Positions 44,330-52,701 of a DNA stretch of 64,000 nt are shown one piece after another; the stretch's first letter is position 1; each line of letters begins with the position of its first letter. The notes under the pieces were generated by a model, which had not been told where the DNA came from, searched no databases, and saw nothing but the letters and a program-made list of their open reading frames with translations. The translations under genes and the position numbers were made by a program. The stretch is from assembly GCF_005845215.1 (NCBI RefSeq), contig NZ_SPHO01000012.1:1-64000 (forward strand), in the 5' to 3' direction. The stretch is from Clostridium sp. 1001271st1 H5. Its GTDB lineage: Bacteria; Bacillota; Clostridia; Lachnospirales; Lachnospiraceae.

Positions 44330-44343
44330 CGAACACATGTTCG
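44330..44343. promoter_or_regulatory. LexA (SOS) box
   Basis: CGAACACATGTTCG fits the Bacillus/Clostridia LexA consensus CGAACRNRYGTTYG at every position. It lies 8 bases upstream of the -35 of the sigma-like gene, close enough for a bound repressor to interfere with polymerase. LexA control is inferred from sequence alone. Confidence 0.7.
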
Positions 44344-44581
44344 ATTGGGCGGATAAGAAGTATAAGACAGAAAATCAAAATGGGATTTTGTGGAAAGGAA
44401 GCATGTGATGTACTTTCAGTTGAATATTATTTTTTGCAGTGTTAAAGTAGACGGAGAAGGGGTTGTTCCATGCCCTGCCGGAACCTGGCGCAGCTGACAG
44501 CGTATATGTTCAGGCGCATTCCGGTATGACAGGGAAAAAAATGGGAACAATCAAGGAAAATCCAAGGAGGAGGTAAAGACA

Positions 44582-45865
44582 ATGGGACATCTTACAACCC
44601 GCGACGCATACCGGAATCTGGGAGAACGCATCAACTGGTTTACCCAGGGGGCCCCGGCCTCTGAGACGCTGTACAAGATACTGCAGGTCCTCTATTCTGA
44701 AAAGGAGGCCAAATGGGTGGCTTTGCTGCCGGTCCGTCCGTTTACCATTAAAAAGGCGGCAAAGATATGGGGGACTTCGGAGTACAAGGCGGAAAAGCTG
44801 TTGGACCACCTGTGCGGCAAGGCATTGCTGGTGGACTCCTGGGACAAGGGAGTGCGGAAATTCGTGATGCCTCCGCCAATGGCAGGATTCATTGAATTTG
44901 CCCTGATGCGGACAAGGGGAGATATTGACCAGAAATATCTCAGCGAATTGTATTACCAGTACATGAATGTGGAGGAGGATTTTATCAAGGACCTGTTCTA
45001 CGCCACCGAGACAAAGCTGGGCCGCGTGTTCGTCCAGGAACCGGTCCTGACCAATGATAAGATGAACCACATCCTGGATTACGAGCGCGCCACCCACATT
45101 GTGGAGGAGGCAGAATACATTGGCCTGGGACTCTGCTACTGCCGCCATAAGATGTCCCACGCAGGCCATCCCTGCCAGATTAACGCGCCCTGGGATGTAT
45201 GCCTGACCTTTGACAATGTGGCCCGTTCCCTGGCCCGGCACGGGGATTACTGCAGGCTCATCTCAAAGGAGGAAGCATTGGATGCCCTGGAACGCTCCTA
45301 CGCCAGCAATCTGGTACAGATAGGGGAAAATGTGCGGGAGCACCCGGCTTTTATCTGCAATTGCTGCGGGTGCTGCTGTGAGGCGCTTCAGGCTGCCAGG
45401 CATTTCAGCCCCATGCAGCCCGTGGCCACCACCAATTATATTCCTGATATTACCGGGGACCAGTGTGCTGGCTGCGGAAAGTGCGCCAAGGTTTGTCCGG
45501 TATTGGCCATTTCCATGGAAGATGACGGAAACGGAAGAAAAAGGGCTGTGGTGGATAAGGACATTTGTCTGGGCTGCGGCGTGTGCGCCAGGAACTGCAG
45601 CTTCAAGGCTGTCCGGATGGAGCGCAGGCCAGAGCAGATTATTACGCCGGTGAACAGCACCCACCGGTTTGTGCTTCAGGCCATTGAGAAGGGAACCCTG
45701 GCAAACCTGGTGTTTGACAATCAGGCGTTTTCCAACCACAGGGCCATGGCCGCCCTGTTCAGTGCTATCCTGGAACTGCCGCCCCTTAAGCAGGCCATGG
45801 CCAGCAGGCAGTTTAAGTCTGTTTATCTGGACCGGCTGCTGGCGGCGAAGCGGGAGAAGGATTGA
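44582..45865 (+). CDS. 4Fe-4S dicluster ferredoxin-type protein
   Basis: A 427-residue iron-sulfur protein. The first 110 residues resemble a winged-helix-like region (FTIKKAAKIWGTSEYKAEKL). A cysteine-rich central part (LGLCYCRHKMSHAG, CNCCGCCCEAL) is followed by two ferredoxin clusters near residues 297-308 (CAGCGKCAKVCP) and 328-339 (CLGCGVCARNCS). Similar proteins occur singly in anaerobes; the electron partner is unknown. AAGGAGGAGG precedes ATG 44582, and a terminator follows at 45914, so it is monocistronic. Confidence 0.8.
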   Translation: MGHLTTRDAYRNLGERINWFTQGAPASETLYKILQVLYSEKEAKWVALLPVRPFTIKKAAKIWGTSEYKAEKLLDHLCGKALLVDSWDKGVRKFVMPPPMAGFIEFALMRTRGDIDQKYLSELYYQYMNVEEDFIKDLFYATETKLGRVFVQEPVLTNDKMNHILDYERATHIVEEAEYIGLGLCYCRHKMSHAGHPCQINAPWDVCLTFDNVARSLARHGDYCRLISKEEALDALERSYASNLVQIGENVREHPAFICNCCGCCCEALQAARHFSPMQPVATTNYIPDITGDQCAGCGKCAKVCPVLAISMEDDGNGRKRAVVDKDICLGCGVCARNCSFKAVRMERRPEQIITPVNSTHRFVLQAIEKGTLANLVFDNQAFSNHRAMAALFSAILELPPLKQAMASRQFKSVYLDRLLAAKREKD

Positions 45866-45913
45866 ACAGGGAAGAATATCATAAATCAGATTCACAGCAC
45901 AGATTACATTCAG

Positions 45914-45941
45914 CGGGATTCCATGGAATTCCGTTTTTTTT
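45914..45941 (+). terminator. Intrinsic terminator of the iron-sulfur gene
   Basis: CGGGATTC pairs with GAATTCCG (one G-T pair) around ATGG-type loop bases, followed by eight T residues. This is a strong rho-independent terminator about 48 bases after the stop codon. Confidence 0.85.
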
Positions 45942-46208
45942 ACGCAGAATACTTCAGAATAGTATTCAATAAATGAAATTCTTGATGAAATTACAGAATC
46001 TGGGAGACAGAAGGGGGATTATTGAAAAGAGAGCGCCGGCGGACAGGCGTCCGCAGCCGTTGGGGGAGGGGGAAAAGGCGAAAATTTCATATTTCTTTTT
46101 TAAAAATAAAAAATGAAATTATAAAATGCTATAAATCCAGTAAAATGGATAATAAATCCCAAAATAAGTAAAAAATACAATAAAAAACTTTATTTTTTAA
46201 AAATAATA

Positions 46209-46238
46209 TTGACATACTGGCATGTTAAGTTATATAAT
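46209..46238 (+). promoter_or_regulatory. Promoter of the sugar ABC operon
   Basis: TTGACA at 46209-46214 and TATAAT at 46233-46238 are 18 bases apart. The leader to ATG 46299 is about 55 bases. Both hexamers are perfect, so control by a repressor such as the RpiR protein is likely. Confidence 0.85.
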
Positions 46239-46298
46239 AAAGACATCAAAAAAACAGAAAACTTAGCTAAAATAACCAAACAAAAGGAGAGGGAGAAT

Positions 46299-47315
46299 AT
46301 GAGGAAAATTTTATCAATGATGCTGGTTACAACAATGGTACTTTCAGTTACTGCCTGTGGTTCCGGAAAGACCGAGACACCTGCTGCCACGGAAGCTCCA
46401 AAGGCAGCTGAGACAACTGCGGAGGAAAAGAAGGAGCCTGAGACCCAGGCGGAAACCCAGGCAGCATCAGGCGAGCTCAAAAAAGTAGGGGTAGCATTTA
46501 TGAAGACGGACCCATTCATGGTTCCGCTCTACGACGGCATGAAGGCTGAATGCGATGCCAACGGAATCGAACTGATTGCCTATTATGCTGACAATGACAT
46601 TGAGAAGCAGATATCCCAGGTGGACGACCTGCTTCAGCAGGACATTGACGGATTAATCGTGATGCCGGTTGATTTTGAAGGTATCACGCCGGCCCTGGAG
46701 GCAGCGGATAAGGCAGGGGTTCCTGTTGTGTCCGTGGATGCTGAGTGCGCGAAGAAGGATTTGACCATTGCATATATTGCATCTGATAATTACGCTGCAG
46801 GCTATGCGTGCGGTGAAAATGTGTTAAAGACATTAGACAGCGCCAAAATCGTGGCTCTGACCCATCCGGAAATCAAGTGCACCATTGACCGGTATCAGGG
46901 ATTCAAGGATGCCATTGAAGGGCATGAGGGATATGAAATCATTGCCGAACAGCCCTGCTCCGGACTTATGGATAAGGGCATGACCGTTATGGACAACATG
47001 ATTCAGGCATATCCGGAATTTGATGTTGCGTTCTGTATCAACGACGGTTCATCCCAGGGCGCCATCTCTTCTCTGGAAGCGGCAAACAGGCTTGGGGGCG
47101 TCCAGGTATATGCGGTAGACGGACAGCAGACAAATGCAGATTTAATCAAGGCCGGAAAGCTTACAGGAGAGGCGGCGCAGCAGCCCTATAAGATGGGCCA
47201 GGGAGCAGTTGAGCTTCTTATTAAGAATTCTAAGGGTGAACCATTTGAGTATGAGAACCTGTTGGAAATTAATTTCCTGACAAACGATAATGTGGAGGGA
47301 TACGAAGGCTTCTAG
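46299..47315 (+). CDS. Sugar ABC transporter substrate-binding lipoprotein (RbsB-like)
   Basis: A 338-residue periplasmic-binding-protein type I lipoprotein. The signal ends in the lipobox VTAC, with Cys21 for lipid attachment. An Ala/Glu/Lys/Thr-rich linker to about residue 65 follows, then the sugar-binding fold (KKVGVAFMKTDPFMVPLYDG-type strand, DDLLQQDIDGLIVMPVD, PVVSVDAE, AFCINDGSSQGAISSLEA, VYAVDGQQTNADLIKAGK). It captures a sugar outside the cell for the RbsA/RbsC-type proteins that follow. ATG 46299 has AAAGGAGAGGGAG upstream. The sugar is probably a pentose or pentitol, judging from the downstream enzymes. Confidence 0.9.
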   Translation: MRKILSMMLVTTMVLSVTACGSGKTETPAATEAPKAAETTAEEKKEPETQAETQAASGELKKVGVAFMKTDPFMVPLYDGMKAECDANGIELIAYYADNDIEKQISQVDDLLQQDIDGLIVMPVDFEGITPALEAADKAGVPVVSVDAECAKKDLTIAYIASDNYAAGYACGENVLKTLDSAKIVALTHPEIKCTIDRYQGFKDAIEGHEGYEIIAEQPCSGLMDKGMTVMDNMIQAYPEFDVAFCINDGSSQGAISSLEAANRLGGVQVYAVDGQQTNADLIKAGKLTGEAAQQPYKMGQGAVELLIKNSKGEPFEYENLLEINFLTNDNVEGYEGF

Positions 47316-47348
47316 GAGTAATCATCCGTTATTTTAGCTAAGATTTGA

Positions 47349-47400
47349 GGGCGTCTGAACAAATTTATGAAGGGAGTTTGTTTGGGCGCCCTTTCTGTCT
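47349..47400 (+). terminator. Hairpin between binding-protein and ATPase genes
   Basis: GGGCGTCTGAACAAA pairs with TTTGTTTGGGCGCCC, followed by TTTCTGTC. Placed inside the operon, it probably acts as a partial terminator or mRNA-stabilising hairpin, so that the binding protein is made in excess of the membrane parts. Confidence 0.7.
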
Positions 47401-47416
47401 GAGAAAGGGGTGTCAT

Positions 47417-48913
47417 ATGTCAGATATATTGTTAGAGGCAACAGGAATTACAAAAACCTTCCCTGGTGTGAAAGCATTGGACTGTGTGAATCTGACTATA
47501 AGGCAGGGGGAAGTACACGGGCTCATCGGAGAGAATGGGGCCGGGAAAAGTACCATTATAAAGGTTCTGGCAGGGGTATATGCGCCGGATGAGGGAACCA
47601 TTTCCTTCATGGGCCAGGAGTACAGAAATGAAAGCATCAGCCAGGCGCTGCAGAGAGGAATCAGCGTCATTTATCAGGAGCTTTGCCTTGTTCCCCATAT
47701 GAAGGTTTACGAGAATATCATGCTGGGATTTGAGGTTGGAAAAGGGGAGGCTTATTCCGCGGCAAAGACCAGGGAGAAGGCAGGGGAGATTATCTCCATG
47801 CTGGATTTGGACCTTCCTCTGGATGAGGAAGTGTATAAACTGGATATAGCAGTGCAGCAGATGGTGGAGATTGCGAAAGCATTTTCCCGCAATTCAAAGT
47901 TGATTATAATGGATGAGCCCACCTCGTCCTTAAGCGATAAAGAAGTAAAAATACTGTACAGGATAATCCATAACCTGAAAGTAAAGGGAATCTCCACCTT
48001 GTTTGTATCCCATAAGCTGGAGGAAGTGGTGGAAATATGCGACAGAATAACGGTGTTCCGTGACGGCCAATCCATTGTTACAAAGGATATCCATGAAGTT
48101 ACCAGGGACCAGATGGTTTTTGACATGGTGGGCAGGGAGATAAAAAACTATTATACATTAACCCATACGCCCGGAAACGAAGTGATACTTACCGTAAAGA
48201 ATCTTTATAAAGAAGGCTATATAGATGATGTGAGCTTCGAACTGAAGAAAGGGGAGGTTTTGGGGGTCACCGGCCTGATAGGGGCGGGCAGGACAGAGAT
48301 GGCGTCGGCCTTATTCGGTTTGCTGCAGCCTGAAAAGGGAGAAATCATATTTGAGGGAAAAAGGCTGGAAATAAGGAATCCGGCTCAGGCAATCGGCATG
48401 GGAATCGCCATGGTGCCGGAAAACCGCAAGGAGCAGGGAATCATTCCGCAGATGGGGGTGGGGTATAACATATCCCTTGCAGTGCTGGATGCATTTATCA
48501 GGCTCATCAGGGTGAACAGGAAGAGAGAAAAGGGAATCATAGGGCAGTACATGGATGCGTTAAGGGTCAAGGCATCATCGCCCCAGCAGCACATCGGTAA
48601 CCTGAGCGGAGGCAACCAGCAAAAGGCCATCATCGCCAGATGGCTGGCCACAAATCCTAAGATACTGATTCTTGACGAACCCACAAAGGGGATTGATATC
48701 GGTGCTAAGACAGAGATTTATTCCATTATTGACGAACTGGCAAAACAGGGGGTCGCCATTATGCTGATATCGTCAGAGCTGCCGGAGGTCATTAATACCA
48801 GCGACCGGATTATTGTCATGAAGAACCGCAGGATAGCCGGTGTCCTGAATGACAGGGCTGAGTTTGCACAAGAAAATATCATGAATTATTGCCTGGGAGG
48901 AGGAAATGCGTAA
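47417..48913 (+). CDS. Sugar ABC transporter ATPase (RbsA-like)
   Basis: A 498-residue protein with two fused nucleotide-binding domains. The first has Walker A GENGAGKST (about 37-45), a signature region and Walker B LIIMDEPTSSLS. The second has the degenerate P-loop GLIGAGRTEMA, the signature LSGGNQQKA and ILDEPTKGIDIG, exactly the RbsA/MglA arrangement. It powers uptake with the permease that overlaps its stop codon. ATG 47417 is used because AAAGGGG precedes it; the frame opens at 47345 inside the hairpin. Confidence 0.92.
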   Translation: MSDILLEATGITKTFPGVKALDCVNLTIRQGEVHGLIGENGAGKSTIIKVLAGVYAPDEGTISFMGQEYRNESISQALQRGISVIYQELCLVPHMKVYENIMLGFEVGKGEAYSAAKTREKAGEIISMLDLDLPLDEEVYKLDIAVQQMVEIAKAFSRNSKLIIMDEPTSSLSDKEVKILYRIIHNLKVKGISTLFVSHKLEEVVEICDRITVFRDGQSIVTKDIHEVTRDQMVFDMVGREIKNYYTLTHTPGNEVILTVKNLYKEGYIDDVSFELKKGEVLGVTGLIGAGRTEMASALFGLLQPEKGEIIFEGKRLEIRNPAQAIGMGIAMVPENRKEQGIIPQMGVGYNISLAVLDAFIRLIRVNRKREKGIIGQYMDALRVKASSPQQHIGNLSGGNQQKAIIARWLATNPKILILDEPTKGIDIGAKTEIYSIIDELAKQGVAIMLISSELPEVINTSDRIIVMKNRRIAGVLNDRAEFAQENIMNYCLGGGNA

Positions 48914-49920
48914 TGAATCAGAAGGCTAGTGGGGATGTAGGGACAAATGCGTTATTTATTCCGGTAAAGGATTATCTGAGGAGGAATATAGGCATTATTG
49001 TGGGGTTGGCGGTTATTATGGCCATTACTTCCACTATGTCGGATAATTTCCTGACAGGTTCCAACCTTTTAAATATTTTAAGACAGATATCAACCAATGC
49101 GTTTCTTGCCTTTGGAATGACCTTTGTAATCCTGATTGGCGGAATTGATTTGAGCGTGGGGCCGGTGGTTGCGTTTTCGGGAGTGTTTGTAGCCTACTCC
49201 ATGGCTAACTGGGGCTGGTCCGCAGCAACGGCTGTTCTGGCCGCCATGGTCCTGTGCATATTGATTGGTGCCTTTAACGGAACCATTGTTACTGCCACCA
49301 ACATTGCTCCTTTTGTGGTGACGCTGTCCACGCAGACCATCATACGCGGGGCTGCCATGCTTCTGGGAAATGGCTGCCCCATCAGGGTGACCAACGAACA
49401 GTTCTGCAGGATTGGGACCTCCTATCTGGGCCCCATTGCATATCCTGTTTTCTACATGCTGATAGTCATGGTCATATGCTATATTCTGCTGAACAAGACA
49501 AAATTCGGACGGAGAATATATGCCCTTGGAGGCAACCGGATGGCGGCTAAATTTGCAGGAATCAGGGTGTCCAGGGTGGAAATCATGGTGTACATATTAT
49601 CGGCAGTCCTGGCGGGCCTGGCCGGTATCGTGCTGGGGGCCAGGCTGTCGGCGGGCGTACCGGCCACGGGCGAAGGCTATGAATGCGATGCGATTGCAGC
49701 CGTGGTGCTGGGCGGCGCCAGTTTTGCAGGCGGTGTGGGAACCATTGGAGGGACGTTGATTGGGGCCATTATCATTGGTGTCTTAAATAACGGGCTGAAT
49801 ATGCTGAACGTGGCCTCCTTCTGGCAGTACGTGGCAAAGGGAATCGTTATACTGGCGGCAGTCTTATTGGATTACATGAGAAAGAACAACTCTTTGAAAA
49901 AGAGACTGCGCAGCAGATAG
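48913..49920 (+). CDS. Sugar ABC transporter permease (RbsC-like)
   Basis: A 335-residue membrane protein with about 9-10 spans. It shows the RbsC family segments TFVILIGGIDLSVGPVVAF, GAFNGTIVTATNIAPFVVTL, GGNRMAAKFAGIRV and ATGEGYECDAIAAVVLGGAS, the last being the contact with the ATPase. The ATG shares its first base with the stop of the ATPase gene (TAATG), and GGAGGAGG precedes it, so the two are translationally coupled. Confidence 0.92.
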   Translation: MNQKASGDVGTNALFIPVKDYLRRNIGIIVGLAVIMAITSTMSDNFLTGSNLLNILRQISTNAFLAFGMTFVILIGGIDLSVGPVVAFSGVFVAYSMANWGWSAATAVLAAMVLCILIGAFNGTIVTATNIAPFVVTLSTQTIIRGAAMLLGNGCPIRVTNEQFCRIGTSYLGPIAYPVFYMLIVMVICYILLNKTKFGRRIYALGGNRMAAKFAGIRVSRVEIMVYILSAVLAGLAGIVLGARLSAGVPATGEGYECDAIAAVVLGGASFAGGVGTIGGTLIGAIIIGVLNNGLNMLNVASFWQYVAKGIVILAAVLLDYMRKNNSLKKRLRSR

Positions 49921-49937
49921 AAAGGCAGGGGAATGGA

Positions 49938-50753
49938 TTGAGAGTGGAAGAATTAAAGGAAAAAGCAAGGGAGATGCGCAGGCTCTGCATGGAAATGTCA
50001 TATATAGCAGGAACAGAGGGCGCCCATGTGGGACCGGCTTTGTCTATCATGGATATTATGACGGTATTGTATTTTGACGTGATGAAGTACCGGGCGGATG
50101 AACCGGACTGGGAGGACAGGGACCGGTTTCTGCTGAGCAAGGGGCACGGCGTGCTGGGGCTCTATGTGCCGCTCATACTTACGGGGATGATATCCCGGGA
50201 GGAAGGGAATACATTTAACCAGACCAGGACAAAGCTGGCGGGTCATCCCAGCGGAAAAAACCTGGGCGGCGTGGAGCACCCGTCGGGTTCCCTGGGCCAT
50301 GGGCTTTCGGTTGCATGCGGAATGGCATTGGCGGCCAAAACCAGGGGGAACAGCTATGATGTCTATACCCTGATAGGCGATGGGGAAATGGAGGAAGGAA
50401 GTATCTGGGAGGCCGTTATGTTCGCGGCAAAATACAGGTTGGGAAACCTGACGGCAATTATTGATGTAAACGGGTTCCAGTATGGAGGGACCACAAGGGA
50501 ACTGATGAACCTGGAGCCTGTTAAGGATAAGTGGGAAGCCTTTGGATGGAATGTAACTGAGGTTGACGGCAATGATGTGGCGCAGCTTAAGGAGGCAATG
50601 TCCAAGGAACGGTTATGCAGGGATAAACCTACCTGTATTGTGGCCAGAACCATCAAAGGGGCAGGATTTACCAAATCCTGCAGCAACAACGACTGGCACC
50701 ATGCCAAGGTGGGAAAAGAGGATTTGGAACTGGCATTACAGGAACTGGCTTAG
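49938..50753 (+). CDS. Transketolase, N-terminal subunit
   Basis: A 271-residue protein matching the thiamine-diphosphate-binding half of transketolase: GAHVGPALSIMDIMTVLYFD, FLLSKGHGVLGLY, HPSGSLGHGLSVACGMALAA, the ThDP motif IGDGEMEEGSIWEA and IIDVNGFQYGG. Together with the next gene it forms a split transketolase that moves two-carbon units between sugar phosphates in the pentose phosphate pathway. It begins with TTG 49938 after AGGCAGGGG; GTG 49944 is an alternative. Confidence 0.9.
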   Translation: MRVEELKEKAREMRRLCMEMSYIAGTEGAHVGPALSIMDIMTVLYFDVMKYRADEPDWEDRDRFLLSKGHGVLGLYVPLILTGMISREEGNTFNQTRTKLAGHPSGKNLGGVEHPSGSLGHGLSVACGMALAAKTRGNSYDVYTLIGDGEMEEGSIWEAVMFAAKYRLGNLTAIIDVNGFQYGGTTRELMNLEPVKDKWEAFGWNVTEVDGNDVAQLKEAMSKERLCRDKPTCIVARTIKGAGFTKSCSNNDWHHAKVGKEDLELALQELA

Positions 50754-50763
50754 GAGGAATCAC

Positions 50764-51729
50764 ATGAATAGGGTAAATTTATCTGAGATTGATAATTGGA
50801 ACATCAAGTTCAGGCCTATGTTCGGAAAGGCCATCAAGGAACTGGCGGAAAAAAATGAGGACGTTGTTCTGGTTGTTGCAGATTCGGGAAGGGCGTGCAG
50901 GTGCGACGGATTCGACCGGTGCCCGGACCAGTTTGTGGACTGCGGAATTGCAGAGCAGAACATGACCGGAGTGGCAGCCGGTCTGGCCAGAGGCGGGAAA
51001 AAGCCTGTGACATTTGCCTTTGCCCCCTTTGCCTCGGAACGGTGTTTTGAGCAGGTGCGCCTGGATGTGGCTTACAGTGAACTGGATGTGGTCATTGTGG
51101 GCAGTGAAGGCGGAGTGGGTATGGGCACCCAGGGAGTGACCCATTTTGGCTGGGAGGATGTGGCGGTCATGTCATCGCTGCCAGGCATGACCGTGTTCTG
51201 CCCGGCGGACAATGTGGCGATGATCAGCCTGCTGGAAAGGGCCATTGAAATGAGCGGACCGGTTTATCTCAGAATGAATGGCGGAGTCCCTGACGGGGTT
51301 TATGAGGACAGGGAGCCGTTTGAGACGGGAAGCGCAGTGGTCCACGGGCGCGGCTCGGATGTAAATTTCATTGTGTCGGGTCCTCTGCTGTCAGAGGTTC
51401 TGAAAGCGCGGGATATACTGGAACAGGAGGGAATCTCGGCAGGGGCGGCGGATATGTTCTGTATTAAGCCTGTGGATGAGAAGGTGGTTACGGATATGGC
51501 TAAGGAATCCAGGGTGATTGTGACAGTGGAGGAGCACAGCGTGGTCAATGGCCTGGGCAGCGTGGTGGCTAATATTCTGGCGGCCCGGGGATATGGATGC
51601 AGACTGGTAAAGCTGGGGCTGCCGGATGAATATCCCCACACGGTGTCCCCGTATGAAGAAATGCTGAAGGAATACCGCCTTACGGCACAGGATTTTGCTG
51701 CGGCGGCTAAAAAGGCATTGGGCGTTTAG
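50764..51729 (+). CDS. Transketolase, C-terminal subunit
   Basis: A 321-residue protein with the pyrimidine-binding and C-terminal domains of transketolase: VVADSGRACRC, FVDCGIAEQNMTGVAAGLA (with catalytic Glu), GSEGGVGMGTQGVTHFGWED and FCPADN. ATG 50764 follows TAGGAGG and is 10 bases after the partner gene. The frame extends back to 50563 inside that gene but without a ribosome site. The two subunits are expected to form a heterotetramer. Confidence 0.9.
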   Translation: MNRVNLSEIDNWNIKFRPMFGKAIKELAEKNEDVVLVVADSGRACRCDGFDRCPDQFVDCGIAEQNMTGVAAGLARGGKKPVTFAFAPFASERCFEQVRLDVAYSELDVVIVGSEGGVGMGTQGVTHFGWEDVAVMSSLPGMTVFCPADNVAMISLLERAIEMSGPVYLRMNGGVPDGVYEDREPFETGSAVVHGRGSDVNFIVSGPLLSEVLKARDILEQEGISAGAADMFCIKPVDEKVVTDMAKESRVIVTVEEHSVVNGLGSVVANILAARGYGCRLVKLGLPDEYPHTVSPYEEMLKEYRLTAQDFAAAAKKALGV

Positions 51730-51745
51730 GCTGTGGAGGATGGAT

Positions 51746-52681
51746 ATGAAGTACGATATAGTGACTTTTGGAATCCCTATGGTGGAGATAATGAGAAAGG
51801 AGCTGGATTGTCCTTTTGAGCAGGTAGGGGAATTTGAAGGGCCGTATCCGGCAGGGGACCCTGGCATCTGCCTGAACCAGTGTGTTGTCCTGGGCCACAG
51901 GGGATGCTATGTGGGCGTGGTGGGAAATGACCCGCTGTCAAACTGTTTTTTCAGGCAGATGGAAAAGAGCGGGGTTGACTATTCCCATATCCGCAGGGTT
52001 CATGGATATACAACGGCAATGTCCCTGCTGGCAAAGTTCAGCGACGGCAGCAGGAGTTTTGTGTTTAACCTGTCTGAGTCAGCGGCAGCACAGCTGGGGC
52101 CGGCTGATTTTGATAAGGATTTATTAAAGCAGGTGAAATGGATACATGTATCAGGTTTTGCTCTTTCAGTCAGTGAATCCATTGCGCGTCTCCACGACAT
52201 GGTTATGGAAGAAATCAGTGAAGATGTATTGGTGAGCTTCGACCCCAATTACCGGAATGAGATGATTGACGCAGCACTGTTCCGGAAACGCTGCAGAAAA
52301 GTCTATGACAGATGCAATCTGTTTCTTCCCAGTATGGGGGAGGCTGTTCTGTTTGAGGCGGGAAAAGACGACTTGGAGGCCTGTGCGGCGGCGGCCCGCA
52401 AAGGAAAACAGGTGGCCCTGAAGGCGGGCAGGGATGGGGCCTATGGCTTTGATGGTACAGAATGTGTCTATGAACCTGGTTTTGCAGCGGAGGAGACAGA
52501 CCCCACAGGCGCAGGCGATACCTTTGGCGGAGCATTGATTGCAGCGCTGATTGAGGGAATGGAATGGAAAACCGCCCTGCGGTTCGGGTGTGCGGCCGGC
52601 TCCATATGCGTGCAGAGAAAGGGGCTGATGGATATAGCTCCGGTCCGTGGGGAAATTGAAGCAGTAATGACGTCTGTATGA
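51746..52681 (+). CDS. PfkB-family sugar kinase
   Basis: A 311-residue ribokinase/PfkB-type kinase. It has an N-terminal GDPGICLNQCVVLGHRGCYVG segment split at about 37-58, the substrate region VGVVGNDPLSNCF, and the C-terminal ATP/anion-hole motif ETDPTGAGDTFGGALIAAL with the catalytic Asp. It phosphorylates a sugar or sugar phosphate brought in by this operon. ATG 51746 is preferred over 51740, because GTGGAGG lies 6-7 bases before it. A sugar kinase of a different family follows directly, so two phosphorylation steps or two substrates are likely. Confidence 0.85.
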   Translation: MKYDIVTFGIPMVEIMRKELDCPFEQVGEFEGPYPAGDPGICLNQCVVLGHRGCYVGVVGNDPLSNCFFRQMEKSGVDYSHIRRVHGYTTAMSLLAKFSDGSRSFVFNLSESAAAQLGPADFDKDLLKQVKWIHVSGFALSVSESIARLHDMVMEEISEDVLVSFDPNYRNEMIDAALFRKRCRKVYDRCNLFLPSMGEAVLFEAGKDDLEACAAAARKGKQVALKAGRDGAYGFDGTECVYEPGFAAEETDPTGAGDTFGGALIAALIEGMEWKTALRFGCAAGSICVQRKGLMDIAPVRGEIEAVMTSV

Positions 52682-52701
52682 CGGAGAACAGGAGGTTGGC
52701 T

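Larger units (their letters stand above)
44247..44581. other. Divergent regulatory region between sigma-like and 4Fe-4S genes
   Basis: The 335-base stretch holds the promoter and LexA box of the minus-strand sigma-like gene (listed separately). The rest, toward the 4Fe-4S protein gene at 44582, is AT-rich, with a possible weak promoter (TTGAAT, 17 bases, TAAAGT) around 44420-44450. No gene was recognised. Confidence 0.45.
45866..46298. other. AT-rich control region of the sugar ABC operon
   Basis: These 433 bases contain the terminator of the iron-sulfur gene, an inverted repeat GAATACT/AGTATTC at 45947-45967 with a 7-base spacer, a long A/T-rich tract (46085-46200) and the operon promoter. 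The inverted repeat is a possible operator, but it lies about 240 bases from the promoter. No gene was recognised. Confidence 0.5.
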
